A DNA stretch of 64,000 bases, from NCBI GenBank assembly GCA_034440575.1, contig JAOTOL010001624.1, forward strand, positions 2,521,501 through 2,585,500, read 5' to 3'. This DNA comes from Imbricaverruca yamaguchii (Eukaryota; Arthropoda; Thecostraca; Neoverrucidae). Position numbers and translations under genes: made by a program. Below, piece after piece: positions 35,354 through 47,043 of this stretch. The notes under the pieces are model-generated. The model was not told the origin of the DNA. It searched no databases and worked only from the letters and a program-made list of their open reading frames with translations. Position 1 is the first letter of the stretch. Each line of letters begins with the position of its first letter.

Positions 35354-36070
35354 GTTGAGCTGCCGGATAATCGCGTCGTCCTCCGGTGGTGGCAGTGATT
35401 GAGTGGCCGGCTCAGGTCCGTCCTCGCTAACGAGCAATAAGCCTAATAATAACGCTGCAGCGCGTTCAGCCTTGCAGCCAAATGAGATTGCCGAGCGACG
35501 ATGGAAGACTCGTCACGCGGCCGAGATGGGCGGCAGATTTTAGCGCTACGGCTTGCAAAGCTCATGGCGATCGCGACCTGGAGCGACGACGGAGCCGCCT
35601 GAGGTAGGCCGACCCGGGCAGCTTCCCGCTACGTCTTCCGCCGACTGGCGGTAGCAACGGCCGACCGGCTGAAACCGACCTGACGAAGCCACCACATCTG
35701 ACAGGGACCAACTTTTCGCCTCGTGACGGCTGGCCGCTGGGTCGCGTCCCATGCTCGGCCGCAGGCGTCAATGGTGCATGAGAGTTCTGCGCTCCCCGGA
35801 CTTGGCGGAGCATTTTAGCGAAATTGCGCCAGCCCCTGACTGGCGCGTAATGCCGGCCAAGAATTGATGATGGCGCCATTCTCCAGTGGAACGTGCCAAC
35901 TGCACAACGGGCGTTTCAAAATACAACAGCTACCCTAGTTGCAGGGGTTACAATAGTTAGTGTCAGTCAGATTTAGCCGGTTCTAAAGCCAGCAACACGT
36001 GTCGCCACAATATGGCGAATCGTAGGCTCGAGTGTCACATGGTAAGTAGATCATTGTGCAGTCCCCGACT
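35354..36070. other. No recognised gene
   Basis: GC-rich in part, with no repeat or domain identified. Confidence 0.5.
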
Positions 36071-37116
36071 GCAGTGACACCTGTCGGGTGAATGGTCCGT
36101 ATCCCAAACTGCAGTGGCGCCTACCGAGTACACAGTCGGGACCCCACACTGCAGTGGCACCTGTCTGGTACACAGTCGGGACCCCACACTGCAGTGGCAC
36201 CTGTCTGGTACACAGTCGGGACCCCACACTGCAGTGACACCTGTCTGGTACACAGTCGGGACCCCACACTGCAGTGCCGGCCACACTGCAGTGGCACCTG
36301 TCTGGTACACAGTCGGGACCCCACACTGCAGTGGCACCTGTCTGGTACACAGTCGGGACCCCACACTGCAGTGGCACCTGTCTGGTACACAGTCGGGACC
36401 CCACACTGCAGTGACACCTGTCTGGTACACAGTCGGGACCCCACACTGCAGTGACACCTGTCTGGTACACAGTCGGGACCCCACACTGCAGTGACACCTG
36501 TCTGGTACACAGTCGGGACCCCACACTGCAGTAACACCTTTCTGATAAAAAAGCGACACAACACCCCAAACACACCCCTCCTTGAAAAAAAAAAAAACCC
36601 CCACCCCACACCGGGACCCCACACTGCAGTGCACCTGTCTGGTACACAGTCGGGACCCCACACTGCAGTGGCACCTGTCTGGTACACACGGGACCCCACA
36701 CTGCAGTGGCACCTGTCTGGTACACAGTCGGGCCCACACTGCAGTGGCACCTGTCTGGTACACAGTCGGGACCCCACACTGCAGTGGCACTGTCTGGTAC
36801 AAGTCGGGACCCCACACTGCAGTGCACCTGTCTGGTACACAGTCGGGACCCCACACTGCAGACACCTGTCTGGTACACAGTCGGGACCCCACACTGCAGT
36901 GACACCTGTCTGGTACACAGTCGGGACCCCACACTGCAGTGACACCTGTCTGGTACACAGTCGGGACCCACACTGCAGTGGCACCTGTCTGGTACACAGT
37001 CGGGACCCCACACTGCAGTGGCACCTGTCTGGTACACAGTCGGGACCCCACACTGCAGTGGCACCTGTCTGGTACACAGTCGGGACCCCACACTGCAGTA
37101 ACACCTGTCTGACCGA
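36071..37116. repeat. 40 bp minisatellite, about 25 copies, with a damaged centre
   Basis: The unit CACTGCAGTGGCACCTGTCT plus GGTACACAGTCGGGACCCCA is nearly perfect at 36131-36530 and 36960-37100. The centre, 36535-36615, is replaced by A- and C-homopolymer-rich sequence, and units from 36620 to 36965 carry many 1-3 bp deletions. Each unit contains the 10 bp palindrome CACTGCAGTG. Confidence 0.97.
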
Positions 37117-38312
37117 CTGTCGTCGGGCCTCCGATTCCAAAGGCGCGTGCCAATCATACTCGACATGCCGAAGAGTCCGACTGCTGGACGCGCGGCTCCA
37201 GCGACACCTTTCATCCGTGTTCGGCACGTGTCGGCTTTCAGTTCGGCTATGTCAGCCGGACGTGCGGGTGTCGGATTGTCGGCTGTGTCGGCCGGACGTG
37301 CGGGTGTCGGATTGCCGCGGCGAGCCCCGGCAGAGTCTGCGGCTCGGCAACCGCGGAAACGCCGGCGCCGGGACTGCGCCGACCACGACAACTCGCCGCA
37401 ATCGCTCGCCGCCGTTGAACCGTTCGAAATGCGCACTCGACGGCGTTCCATTGCCGTCGCCTCTGTTTGAGTTGCGCTGATTTGCATGCCGAATCACTTC
37501 AAAGGGTTGGTTCGGTTGTAGCGCAAGATGTCGATATGCAAACGAGCTCCGGGGCGACGGTGTGTGCATACCGAAATTCGGATCTTTGCCGCGCTGATAA
37601 ACCGATCACTGGGTGCATTTGTAAACCGTTAAAATCATGCCAAGAATTTCTGGCGAAGTAGAAATCGTTGCCAATTACCAATTGCGTCTGTCTGTATATG
37701 CAACAGATGCATGCTAATCAATACCAAATACAGGAAAGCACTTCAACATACGGAAACTAATTACCAGTACGCATACAACGTCCACGATGGCAATGTTTCC
37801 GTCACAACGCACGCTTTGTTCCAGCGTGGAATGTTTATGTGTTGGCTTCGCGAGTTCTTTTCGCCGACAGAAGTGCATTTTCCTCATTAGCGTTGCCAGG
37901 GAACGACGGCTAGACCGCAAGGCTCAACAAACAACTGCCAACATCGTCATCCGGGCTGCTGACAACACGGCGGACGGCTGTGCGCTGTGCTGTGCGTGTG
38001 AGTGACCGCATTCAATGGTCGACTATGCATGCGTGCGTGAGACATGACACCATAATGATGTTACCGGGAACGGTGGCACGTGAACTGTCCCGAAGTTCAG
38101 GAGAGCAAAAGTCACTTCAAAGTTGTTTCCTGTCGTGCAACGCTCACGGTGTCAGTGTGGAGGTTGTCCGAGGTTGGAGATGGCCGTTCGTCCCCCCACC
38201 CCCTACCCATCCGCCCACCCACACACACACGTACCGCCCCCACCCGATCCCCCTCGGTTCCTACGCCCATGGCCGGATGTGTCACCAGTCGGCCCGTCGG
38301 TGCATCGCTGGA
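37117..38312. other. CpG-rich patch then ordinary sequence
   Basis: 37170-37470 is CpG-rich, with a short duplicated phrase GCCGGACGTGCGGGTGTCGG at 37255 and about 37290. No exon is supported. Confidence 0.5.
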
Positions 38313-38345
38313 TATAAATAATGTATACAGCATCACACGTCAGTT
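38313..38345 (+). promoter_or_regulatory. Candidate TATA plus initiator core promoter
   Basis: TATAAATA at 38313-38320 is followed by TCAGTT at 38340-38345. The A at 38342 lies 29 bp from the first T, which is canonical spacing, and TCAGT is the arthropod initiator consensus. A CACCATGG context follows at 38347-38353. No good downstream promoter element is seen at +28. Confidence 0.4.
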
Positions 38346-38349
38346 CACC

Positions 38350-38574
38350 ATGGTGCCACGACAGCGTGTGGCGGTCGGTCGACCGGCGATCCGGTGTGAA
38401 AATGAGTGCCCGACGGCCGTGCCCGGAGCCAGAGGCCTGTCTCAGTGCGCCACTAGCCGGGCAAACGTGACTGTGGCTGGAATTCGTCGCGCCCACGCGT
38501 GCAATCCGACGTCGCGATGTGGCGTGCTCTGGCCCAGTGCTGTGAGCAATAAAGCCGGCCTATATTCTAAATGA
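38350..38574 (+). CDS. Small hypothetical open frame behind the promoter candidate
   Basis: An ATG at 38350 in the strong context CACCATGG opens 74 codons ending in TGA at 38572-38574. The peptide starts MVPRQRVAVGRPAIRCENEC and has six Cys residues, but no recognisable signal peptide, membrane segment or domain. AATAAA lies inside the frame at about 38549, so a transcript polyadenylated there would lose the stop codon. The leader from the predicted start site would be only 8 nt. Promoter, frame and AATAAA within about 240 bp could equally be a piece of a retrotransposon terminal repeat, though no second copy is in the window. I regard coding function as unlikely but not excluded. Confidence 0.15.
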   Translation: MVPRQRVAVGRPAIRCENECPTAVPGARGLSQCATSRANVTVAGIRRAHACNPTSRCGVLWPSAVSNKAGLYSK

Positions 38575-39020
38575 AGAACACACAAGCGCCAGCGTGCACT
38601 CGGTCGGGCGGCGCTGCGCTACGGTTTTACTACTTCTTGTTACATCGATGAAGTTGAATAGAAACGCATCATTCGCTGAGGCAGTCTCTGCTTTAAGCCA
38701 CCAAAAAAGAAAGGCGCGAGCAAGTAAAAGGAGCGAGCATTAAAATGAATATCCCTTAGCAAGGAATTCTGTCCAGGTCCAAGAAAATACGTAGGGACAG
38801 AACGTCGTCTTGGGCACAGGTGGGTCTCTCAAGATTGAGAACCTCAGTGTCGGCATGATGAACTCAGGGACGAAAAACGCCGGGGTTGGCATAGAGCAGT
38901 GAACTAGAAGCTGTCAACTGACTAATTTCCCGAAGTACAAATAGCACGAGAAATATGGACCCGTTTAGCAACGGCTTCAGAGAATGACGGTGGTCTCATT
39001 TACTGCCAGCTTTTTTTGCA
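38575..39020. other. No recognised gene
   Basis: Ordinary sequence with no repeat or domain identified. Confidence 0.55.
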
Positions 39021-39024
39021 CCGC

Positions 39025-39320
39025 GCATGGAGGGCTGGAGGGTTGGAGGGCTGGAGAGCTGCAGGACTGCAGGGCTGCAGGGCTGTAGGGCTGCAGGGGC
39101 GCAGGGGTGCAAGGCAAAGCAGGGCAATGCTGCGGGGCAGGGCTGCAGGGCAGGGCTGCAGGACTTCAGGGTATGGCCGAGCTACACGGTTCCAGGGCTG
39201 CAGAGCTGCACGGCTGCATGGCTGCAGAGCTCACGGTGCATGGCTCGAGCTACACGGTTCCAGGGCTGCAGAGCTGCACGGCTGCATGGCTGCAGAGCTG
39301 GAGAGCTGCATGCCTGCCAG
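39025..39320. repeat. GGGCTGCAGAGCTGCACGGC-type imperfect array
   Basis: Short units built on GGCTGCAGG and GAGCTGCA, with a longer duplicated phrase GAGCTACACGGTTCCAGGGC at 39179 and 39247. The open frames in several phases are by-products. Confidence 0.88.
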
Positions 39321-39397
39321 GCAGGTCATGTCTGGGAGCTGCATGGATGTATTGATTACGGCATGCGGTGAGAAATGCATCATCTGTCGTCTGCAGC

Positions 39398-39430
39398 ATT
39401 CCGGGAAATGCCTGGGCCATTTCCCGGAAT
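39398..39430. other. 13 bp perfect inverted repeat
   Basis: ATTCCGGGAAATG at 39398-39410 and its exact reverse complement at 39418-39430, separated by 7 bp. Each arm contains TTCCGGGAA-like sequence. Confidence 0.9.
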
Positions 39431-39504
39431 CGCCATATCGCCATATCGAAGTCATATCGCCTTCGCGCTAGGTAAGATACCGGGTTTTATCATTCGGAAA
39501 GAAC

Positions 39505-39539
39505 TACAAAGGTCACATCAGCGCGATATGACCTTTGTA
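39505..39539. other. 11 bp inverted repeat containing AGGTCA half sites
   Basis: TACAAAGGTCA at 39505-39515 and TGACCTTTGTA at 39529-39539 are exact reverse complements with a 13 bp spacer. Each arm contains AAAGGTCA, a nuclear receptor half site. Confidence 0.85.
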
Positions 39540-40414
39540 AGTGACGCGCGTGACGCACTTTCAGCCAGATCAGGTCAACCTGGTTAATTGTTCGTACTCG
39601 TATTGGACGGCTCTGCTTTGACGGCGGAGTGGGGTGGATACGAAGCATCGACAAAGCTCGGAACAGGAGTGAGCTCATGACGTGAAACGTACAGAGTGAA
39701 TGGAGAAGCTGACACTACATGGAGTGAGGCTGACAATTGCCATAAAATGAAGTCACCTTAGGTTCGCTGGCATCAACTCAACGAAATCGCAATTTTATGT
39801 CACCTTGACCGGACTTACTGGGCGTGAGACAAAGGTTGGTCACACACGGGGGCTCAACCGTCAGATGGCGTTCCCGATGCCGCCAAGCTGATTCGTGAGG
39901 AATGTTCTTCAACGATACGGCCACAGACAGCACAACAGCGCCACGCAGACATCGGTCTGCGGTTCGCCGCCTCCGTGTCACAAACGCAATCAGCAGCCAA
40001 CCCGACGCACCGTTCGCGTGTCTCGTGTCGACCGATACCGGCCGTGACGTCACCTGAAGTGACGTCACGGCTGGCGGAGCGGCAGCTCGGCCACCCGCCG
40101 CCCGGGAGAACGCGCCCCACACCGGCTGACACGTATCCGGTCTGCGGCCCCGCCGGAGGTCGATGGCGACGGCGAGACACGCCCCCGACAGGTCAAGGGC
40201 GCAGTCGCTGAATGGGCTGCGATTCGAATTGAAGTCGTCCCGGTGTGTTCGACCGAAGGCGGCGTCGCTGTGTTGTGTCGATGAGATGGTCCGCTACTCT
40301 AGTGTTCCAATTGCGAGGATGTCCTGCAAGCTGGCCAGCAGGGACGAGCTGAAGGTTAGCAGCCATGCCGCTTCGCTGTCGCGTTGTGGAACAGACAGAG
40401 CCAGTCGTTTGCTT
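39540..40414. other. No recognised gene
   Basis: GC-rich from about 39860 to 40300. GTGACGTCAC-type sites near 40043-40070 (two TGACGTCA motifs) resemble CRE elements. No exon is supported. Confidence 0.5.
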
Positions 40415-41480
40415 GGGAGAGGTGGACCCTCGCCCTGGGAGAACTGGACCATCGGCATGGGAGAGGTGGACCTCTCGCCCTGGGAGAACTGGACCATCGG
40501 CATGGGAGAGCCTGGGAGAACTGGACCCTCGCCCTGGGAGAACTGGACCATCGGCATGGGAGAACTGGACCATCGGCATGGGAGAACTGGACCATCGGCA
40601 TGGGAGAACTGGACCATCGGCATGGGAGAGGTGGACCCTCACCCTGGGAGAACTGGACCATCGGCGCCCTGGGAGAACTGGACCATCGGCATGGGAGAGG
40701 TGGACCCTCGCCCTGGGAGAACTGGACCATTGGCATGGGAAAACTGACCATCGGCATGGGAGAGTGGACCCTCGCCCTGGGAGAACTGGACCATCGGCAT
40801 GGGAGAGGTGGACCCTCACCCTGGCAGAACTGGGCCATCGGCATGGGAGAGGTGGACCCTCGCCCTGGGAGAACTGGACCATCGGCATGGGAGAGGTGGA
40901 CCCTCGCCCTGGGAGAACTGGACCATCGGCATGGGAGAGGTGGACCCTCGCCCTGGGAGAACTGGACCATCGGCATGGGAGAGGTGGACCTGAGCAGGGA
41001 GGGTGGACCCTCGCCCTGGCAGAACTGGGCCATCGGCATGGGAGAGGTGGACCCTCGCCCTGGGAGAACTGGACCATCGGCATGGGAGAGGTGGACCCTC
41101 GCCCTGGGAGAACTGGACCATCGGCATGGGAGAGGTGGACCCTCGCCCTGGGAGAACTGGACCATCGGCTTTGGAGAGGTGGACTCTCGCCCTGGGAGAA
41201 CTGGACCGTCAGCATGGGAGAGGTGGACCCTCGCCCTGGGAGAACTGGACCATCGGCATGGGAGAGGTGGACCCTCGCCCTGGGAGACTGGACCATCGGC
41301 ATGGGAGAGGTGGACCCTCGCCCTGGGAGAACTGGACCATCGGCATGGGAGAGGTGGACCCTCGCCCTGGGAGAACTGGACCATCGGCATGGGAGAGGTG
41401 GACCCTCGCCCTGGGAGAACTGGACCATCGGCATGGGAGAGGTGGACCCTCGCCCTGGGAGAACTGGACCAACCGCATGG
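40415..41480. repeat. 45 bp minisatellite, about 23 copies
   Basis: The unit GAGAACTGGACCATCGGCAT, GGGAGAGGTGGACCCTCGCC, CTGGG recurs every 45 bp (for example GAGAGGTGG at 41042 and 41087). The left third is irregular, with short 24 bp sub-units repeated around 40540-40630. Since 45 is a multiple of three and the unit has no stop codon, frames on both strands are open for more than 1 kb. No codon-level sign of protein selection can be seen by eye. Confidence 0.97.
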
Positions 41481-41709
41481 CAGCAGTAGACCGGACCGTA
41501 AAGAGGTGCGCCAGACTGTGACGGGCTGGCACATGGTGATCGGTAGATCGTCAGCATGACCTGCTGGAGGCGTTCCGAACATTGCGGCCCAGGGTCGTCT
41601 CTGCCGCAGCTGTGGGCCCAGCAAGAGGGAACTGCCCTGTAGGCTTTGTATGAAAGTCGGCGTGCGGAGGCTGCATAAGCGGCGGTGAAATAATGCAATA
41701 TTAATGATT

Positions 41710-41835
41710 CGCATGGTTATGCTGGTAATACTGGAGTGAATTCCGACATCACTACCCGGCACATAATGTTTGTACGCAGATGAAAACGGATAGTGATGCC
41801 GGAATTCACTCCAGTATTACTAGTATAACCATGCG
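41710..41835. other. 47 bp inverted repeat with 32 bp spacer
   Basis: The arms 41710-41756 and 41789-41835 are reverse complements at 43 of 47 positions. The core TGGAGTGAATTCCG and its complement GGAATTCACTCCA are exact. It may be a miniature fold-back element. Confidence 0.92.
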
Positions 41836-41964
41836 TAGGTCTAGTAAACTTACGGTTCACTGCATCTCTGAACACTCAGAGGTCTCCGGGAATCTTTACA
41901 TGCCTCCCGCTGAGGTTTTCCCGCGTGGTTGTCAAAACGGTGAAACGCATGCCCTTGTTAGCCC

Positions 41965-42110
41965 TTATATCACAATGGCCCCTGGATCAGCCCTGATGTC
42001 ACAATGATCCCTGGATTATGTTGTATGTCGCAATAGTCCCTGGATCAGCCCGTATGTCACAATTGCCCCTGGATCGGCCCTGATGTCACAATGGCTCCTG
42101 CAATCCACTG
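41965..42110. repeat. About 31 bp minisatellite, about 4.5 diverged copies
   Basis: CCCCTGGATCAGCCCTGATG followed by TCACAATG recurs with substitutions and small indels. Confidence 0.88.
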
Positions 42111-42688
42111 ATGAGTCTTTCAGCAGACGGCATCCCGTACGCTGTTCAGCACGTGCAGAGCCTTATGGACCTGACCTGAAAGGTTCCTAAATCTCACCTG
42201 AGAACCTGATGCAGCTAGTCGAAAGTAGCTTATAACACAGTTGATACACATTTGATACACGTATGGACATCCGCTTCGTACGGATAATCGATAGTGAAAG
42301 TACGGAGTGATATAAATTGTGTCTGGATGTGTCATGTATGCATCGTACATAGTGCTTACACCAAGCACACATCTACTTTACCAGGCCCTTTATGTTGCTG
42401 TTAATATTGACTGTGGCAAGAAACGACTGAATGCTTTTTATTTTTATGTATACAGTGCCGGGTGTAATGACCTCTTTGTAGGGGATCATATATTGATGCC
42501 TTTCATGAACAATAATCTTTGGAAATGTAATTTAGGTTTCATGTGTTTTCGTGAAGCAAAATCTTTCGTCAAGAGAAGCACGAGTTCAACTAATGGTAAG
42601 GATGGGAAGGGCTCATTACTTGTGAATTGATATGCAATGCGGTTATTATTAAGAGGACCGAGAAGGGATTTGGCTCCTTATTTAAAAG

Positions 42689-42690
<2 letters not shown>
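42111..42690. other. No recognised gene
   Basis: AT-rich, apparently unique sequence. Confidence 0.55.

Positions 42691-42767
<77 letters not shown>
42691..42767. repeat. TA microsatellite, about 38 copies
   Basis: Pure TA dinucleotides. Confidence 0.99.
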
Positions 42768-42771
<4 letters not shown>

Positions 42772-45700
42772 CGCTGTGTAATTCCGCTAGTGAAGGCACA
42801 TCAGTGCATTTCCCTAGGACTCAGTGTTCTCTGAACACCTTGAATATTGTGTGCAGACCATCCCACAAATTGCGAGACTGATGGATTAAACAGCCACCCT
42901 CATATCGTTCCTGTGGTCGCGTGGAAGAGCTTGCACGCCAAGTACTACAACCAAGAAAGGCACTCACACATTCCGATCTTGAACATCCACAGATCTTAAC
43001 GTGAACACTACTACAAATGTGCGGTCTCGGCGGACGTCGCACGTCAAGGCACGTCCACGGCGTCGCACGTCAAGCCGCCCGCAGCAACTCGGACAGCGCT
43101 CTGTTTGCAAGTCATCAGCAGCGACCACAGCGTCAACACGCTGACCAATGAGCACGCTTTGTCAACAGCCGCGGCGGGAACGGCGCGCAGCGCGCGACGC
43201 TGTCGGCGCGGCGCGGCGCGGCGACAGTTTCGGCGCAGCTGCGACGCTCCCAGCACAGCTGTCCGGCCGGCCGGCGGGCGGCACGCGCCGCCCCTATTCA
43301 GATGGCTCGCGATAGCTCGCGCGGCCACGGCCGACGCTCAGTGCCGCGGTACCTCTCTCGCCGGCGGCGGCCGACGCGCCGACCGACGCCGGGATCCCCC
43401 CTCCCACCCCCACCCACACGTCACCCGGTCCGAGGGCGGGCCCGGTACGACCATCTGGGGGCGGTGCGGCGGTGGGGAGCGACGAAGTGCTTGGGTCTAG
43501 AGAGCGCGACAAATAAAACTCTTCGGGTGTGAAGGATAGGGGGTTAAGGATGAGCTTAACACGATGTTGTCTTAATGGAACGTGTCTAAGCGTTGTTGTC
43601 CAGAATCCGGACATATATATTTCCTTCTAATGTTCGACCATCCGTAGCATGTCCCAGTTCCCCACACCTCTTGGATTTGCATCCTCCCCTCCATCTAATG
43701 AGTCCCCCCTTCCCCCAACCCCGTCAGTTGAGGGATCGCTCGTACATCAGTAGCATCCAGGTTGTGCGGTGACTCATGCATAAATGGAGTTCCGGTTCAA
43801 AGAGCCCATTATGGTGCTCTTGTGTCAAGTATAACTTAAAAGTTCAGTCACACTTCATCAAAAGTTCCACATGTTGAGCAAGTTTTTAAATTCAAGCACA
43901 GCTGGTAATTAATGCTACACTGATTCATGCAAATGAGCAGCGGCCAGGAAGGGTGCGGGCATCCCATCGACGCTGGGATATCGTAGCCGTCGTCTGTCCT
44001 TGCAACTGACACTTGTCGGCCTTTCGCATCATCTGCACCGCAACATTTACTCGATAAGATCGCGTGCAGTAATTTCAAGAGCAGCGTTTCACGCGCCACA
44101 AGGGCAACGCTGGTCGGTCAGCATTAGCCCCGGGCGCGTTTGTGCCCCTCCTGCTCCCCAGTTCCTGTCACCTTTTGAACAGGAGCCAGTCGATGAAAAC
44201 TTTGCACCGGGTCAACCGCAAACCAACAGCCTGTCACACGCGAAATTTCACAATCACAGCCGAGGCGGAAGTTGGCGAGGACACCTCGCGTGCCGCCGGT
44301 GGCCATCCGGGGACTGGTGGCACATTCCTGGCAGCTTTGCCGCTATGCTTTCTGTACTGGTAATGGTTCGGTGAAGGGACACGTAGGGGTGATTGGGTGC
44401 CTCTGATCGCGCCAACATGAACGGCGAACGATGTGGTAGCTACGAGCGTGAGCGAAGACCAGGCGGATCTATTACCGGGTATATACGGGAAAAGTTTGTC
44501 GGAGCAGCTCGCCCTGAGCGACTGTCGCGATTTTATGACTTGAATATCATTCTTTTTACTGCGTTTCAGGTCATAATTTCTGCACTGAAATTAAAATATC
44601 GTCGTTTAATGCTGATTGTTCACAGTTTTCAACACAATGCTATCTTTTAACTACGCGCATTTTCTGTTCAAAGAATCGGTTTTTATGGTGGAATTTGTTC
44701 GGAGCCAGTCCAGCTGGCACCGGCTTTGGGCCGCCTAGACAGCCGCAGGTCACGTGGCTGTGTTGTCATGCGACACAATCTGCGTGGCTGGTGTCAGTCT
44801 GATGGAGGATGGCGCGCTTTATAGCTTTATGTGGCACAAACGGAGCGGGAAGGCTGCGAGGATAAAAGATCGTGGTACGACGAGGAACGTACCGCGATCT
44901 TCTATTCTCGCAGGAACGTGGTAATGTGGTAGTGGTAGTTAGACAATTAAGCACAGTGCACTTAAGTTTAAGAGACGTATACGATATTCGGCAGATGAGC
45001 TTCATTTGGGAATGATTCCGCTCACTTTCAGCTGAAGCGGATTGTTTTTGCTTTCGATGCACATTTAGCTTCACAGATAGAGCAAGAAAGCTCTCTGGTC
45101 GGGCACACCTGTAAGCTGAATCCCATTCATTCTCTCATTCTGCCGAATATCGAGCATACATCCAAAATTGGAATACACTGCGCAATTCTCTGAATGGGTT
45201 TCGCATCTTGCTGAATTCCCTACAAGTGGCCGAAAATTGGACGCAATAAGGTGCATATTTTCACTGCATCTGTACTCAGCCGCATCTGCACTCGTAGAGC
45301 TGCGGCCGGTCCGCCAGTTTCCTGTCGTGGTATGGTGCCCGATCCTGTGGTTGCTGCGGGACACCACCATGACCCCCCCCCCCCCCCGTCTCCTGCCCTC
45401 GCTGGTCCAGCCCACAAACGGCGCCGTGCGCCGGCCGGTGGGAGGATAAGACGGACGGTCGGCCGGCTCTGCATTCCGTGCCGGGCCGCCGGAGTTGAAC
45501 AGTCCGGCATTCCACTGGGGGCCGCCTGTGGGCGACAGACGGACACCCCGCCGGCTGGAGCGGGCCCGGCGCCGCTCGTGATGCACCCCGTCGGGCGGCG
45601 CGGCCCGGCGCGCATTGTGGCCTGTTTGGGAGACTGTCCGATGCCTTAATCCCGGGAAAATGGATGTTTCTGGCTGAATGTAAACACTCCGGCCGGCGGT

Positions 45701-46380
45701 CCTACGCCGGCCGGCCGGAAATAGCTCGCCCGGACAGGGTGTAATGAAGTCCTGGGGTGAGCCGGCAAAGCACGTGCGTAAATCTGGATCGCCTCGGAGG
45801 AGAGTCGAGACGCAGCCGGCCGGGGGGCGGCTGGACTCTGTTCGTTGCGGAGGCGGCGCCAGGGTCCTGATTCGGGGCGGACGTGGTGACCGGCGCTCAC
45901 GAAGGGCTGGAAAGGATCGGCTCAGGGTGTCGATGCAGGTGGTTTGCATGAACGCAGGGGGCGTGTCCCGCCAAGCTACCCCCCCCCCCCTCGGCGCTGG
46001 CCACGCCTCTGGCTGTCACAGCGGCGCGCCCAGTCCCTCGCCAGCCGGTTGTGTACCCGACAGGTGAATAGCTGCATTGCGGGCAGCATCCTGCCGCGCA
46101 ACAAACGATACGGAGACGTGAATGGAGTGGAAAACAGCCGGTACCCTTCCAGCTGTGTGCTATTGATAAGCGGTTGCCGGTATACACGCAATGGAGACAT
46201 ATGTGTCCATGGAATTATGGATCGGTGTTCCAGAATTTCAGTGCAATGATGCAAGCTTCGGGGGATTACACGATTGCACGCCTTTCGACAATGATCGCTG
46301 CTACTGAGTATTCGAATCGTAGTTGCATCATTTTCAGGAAATTATCAGAAGTGGATGGACAAGTGGTGTTCGTGGAAGGG
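42768..46380. other. Mixed sequence with two CpG-rich patches, no gene recognised
   Basis: 43020-43450 and 45290-46040 are CpG-rich. The second supports a 292-codon open frame on the minus strand (45949 to 45071) without any domain I recognise, overlapped by other frames. A poly-C run lies at about 45373-45387. GACCAATGAG at about 43143 is a CCAAT-box-like site at the edge of the first patch. Confidence 0.45.
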
Positions 46381-47043
46381 GTAAATTTACCGGCCGATAT
46401 ACGCCATTGCTTGTGTACCTGAGTATAAATGATCGCCGCGTTGTTTAGAGGAAGAAAAATGAAAATCGACGGAAAATTTTCCGAATTAGGGGTCGCTAAA
46501 GTCAAACATTATTATCAGCGCCAGACCTCAAATATCGGCGCTAATGCGCTTCCCGTATATAGGCAAAAAGGAAGTGTTCTTGGCAAAACTAGCGACTTGT
46601 TTGATGTATATTGTTATGCTATATTGTTTCAAAGTCATGTCAGGTCACCGAGGTCAAATCAAGTCAAGTTCATAGCAGGTTAGCACACGCCCTGGAGGGC
46701 GATGGCGAAATCAGCCCACTCCTCCGATTTTTCGTGCATAACTCCATGTTGTACCGGCCGATATACACTATGTTTTGTGTACCTACTTCGAAATGGTCGG
46801 CGCATTGTTTAAAGCAAGGAAAATTCAAATCGGCCGAGAACTTGTCAGGTTAAGGGCCGTTAAATTAAAAACTATTCGCAGCGCCAGACCACAACAATCG
46901 GCGCTGGTTCGCTTCCCGTATATTGGCAAAAGGAAACTGTTGCTGACAACACTAGCGACTTGTTTGATGCATTTTGTTGTGCTATGCAATTTAAAAGTCA
47001 TGTTAGGTCGCCGAGGTCAAGTCAGGTCAAGTTCATGACAGGC
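46381..47043 (+). repeat. About 360 bp interspersed repeat, tandem pair (copy 2 truncated, copy 3 full)
   Basis: 46381-46680 lacks the CGCCCTGGAGGG start and begins near TTTACCGGCCGATATACGCC. 46684-47043 is a full unit. Both keep AGCGCC, 14 bases, GGCGCT (46517-46542 and 46881-46906) and the AGGTCA block at the end (46642-46666 and 47005-47029). The same unit is found once at 33244-33602. Confidence 0.9.

Noticed and set aside
36071..37116. CRISPR-like array of 40 bp repeats
   Set aside because: The repeats are directly adjacent without variable spacers, and the window is eukaryotic.
36035..37487. Overlapping frames up to 478 codons
   Set aside because: Translations of the 40 bp array; the period is not a multiple of three, so each frame rotates through the same three peptides.
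45071..45949. 292-codon minus-strand open frame
   Set aside because: No domain and overlapped by other open frames in the same GC-rich patch; kept only as a note because of its length.
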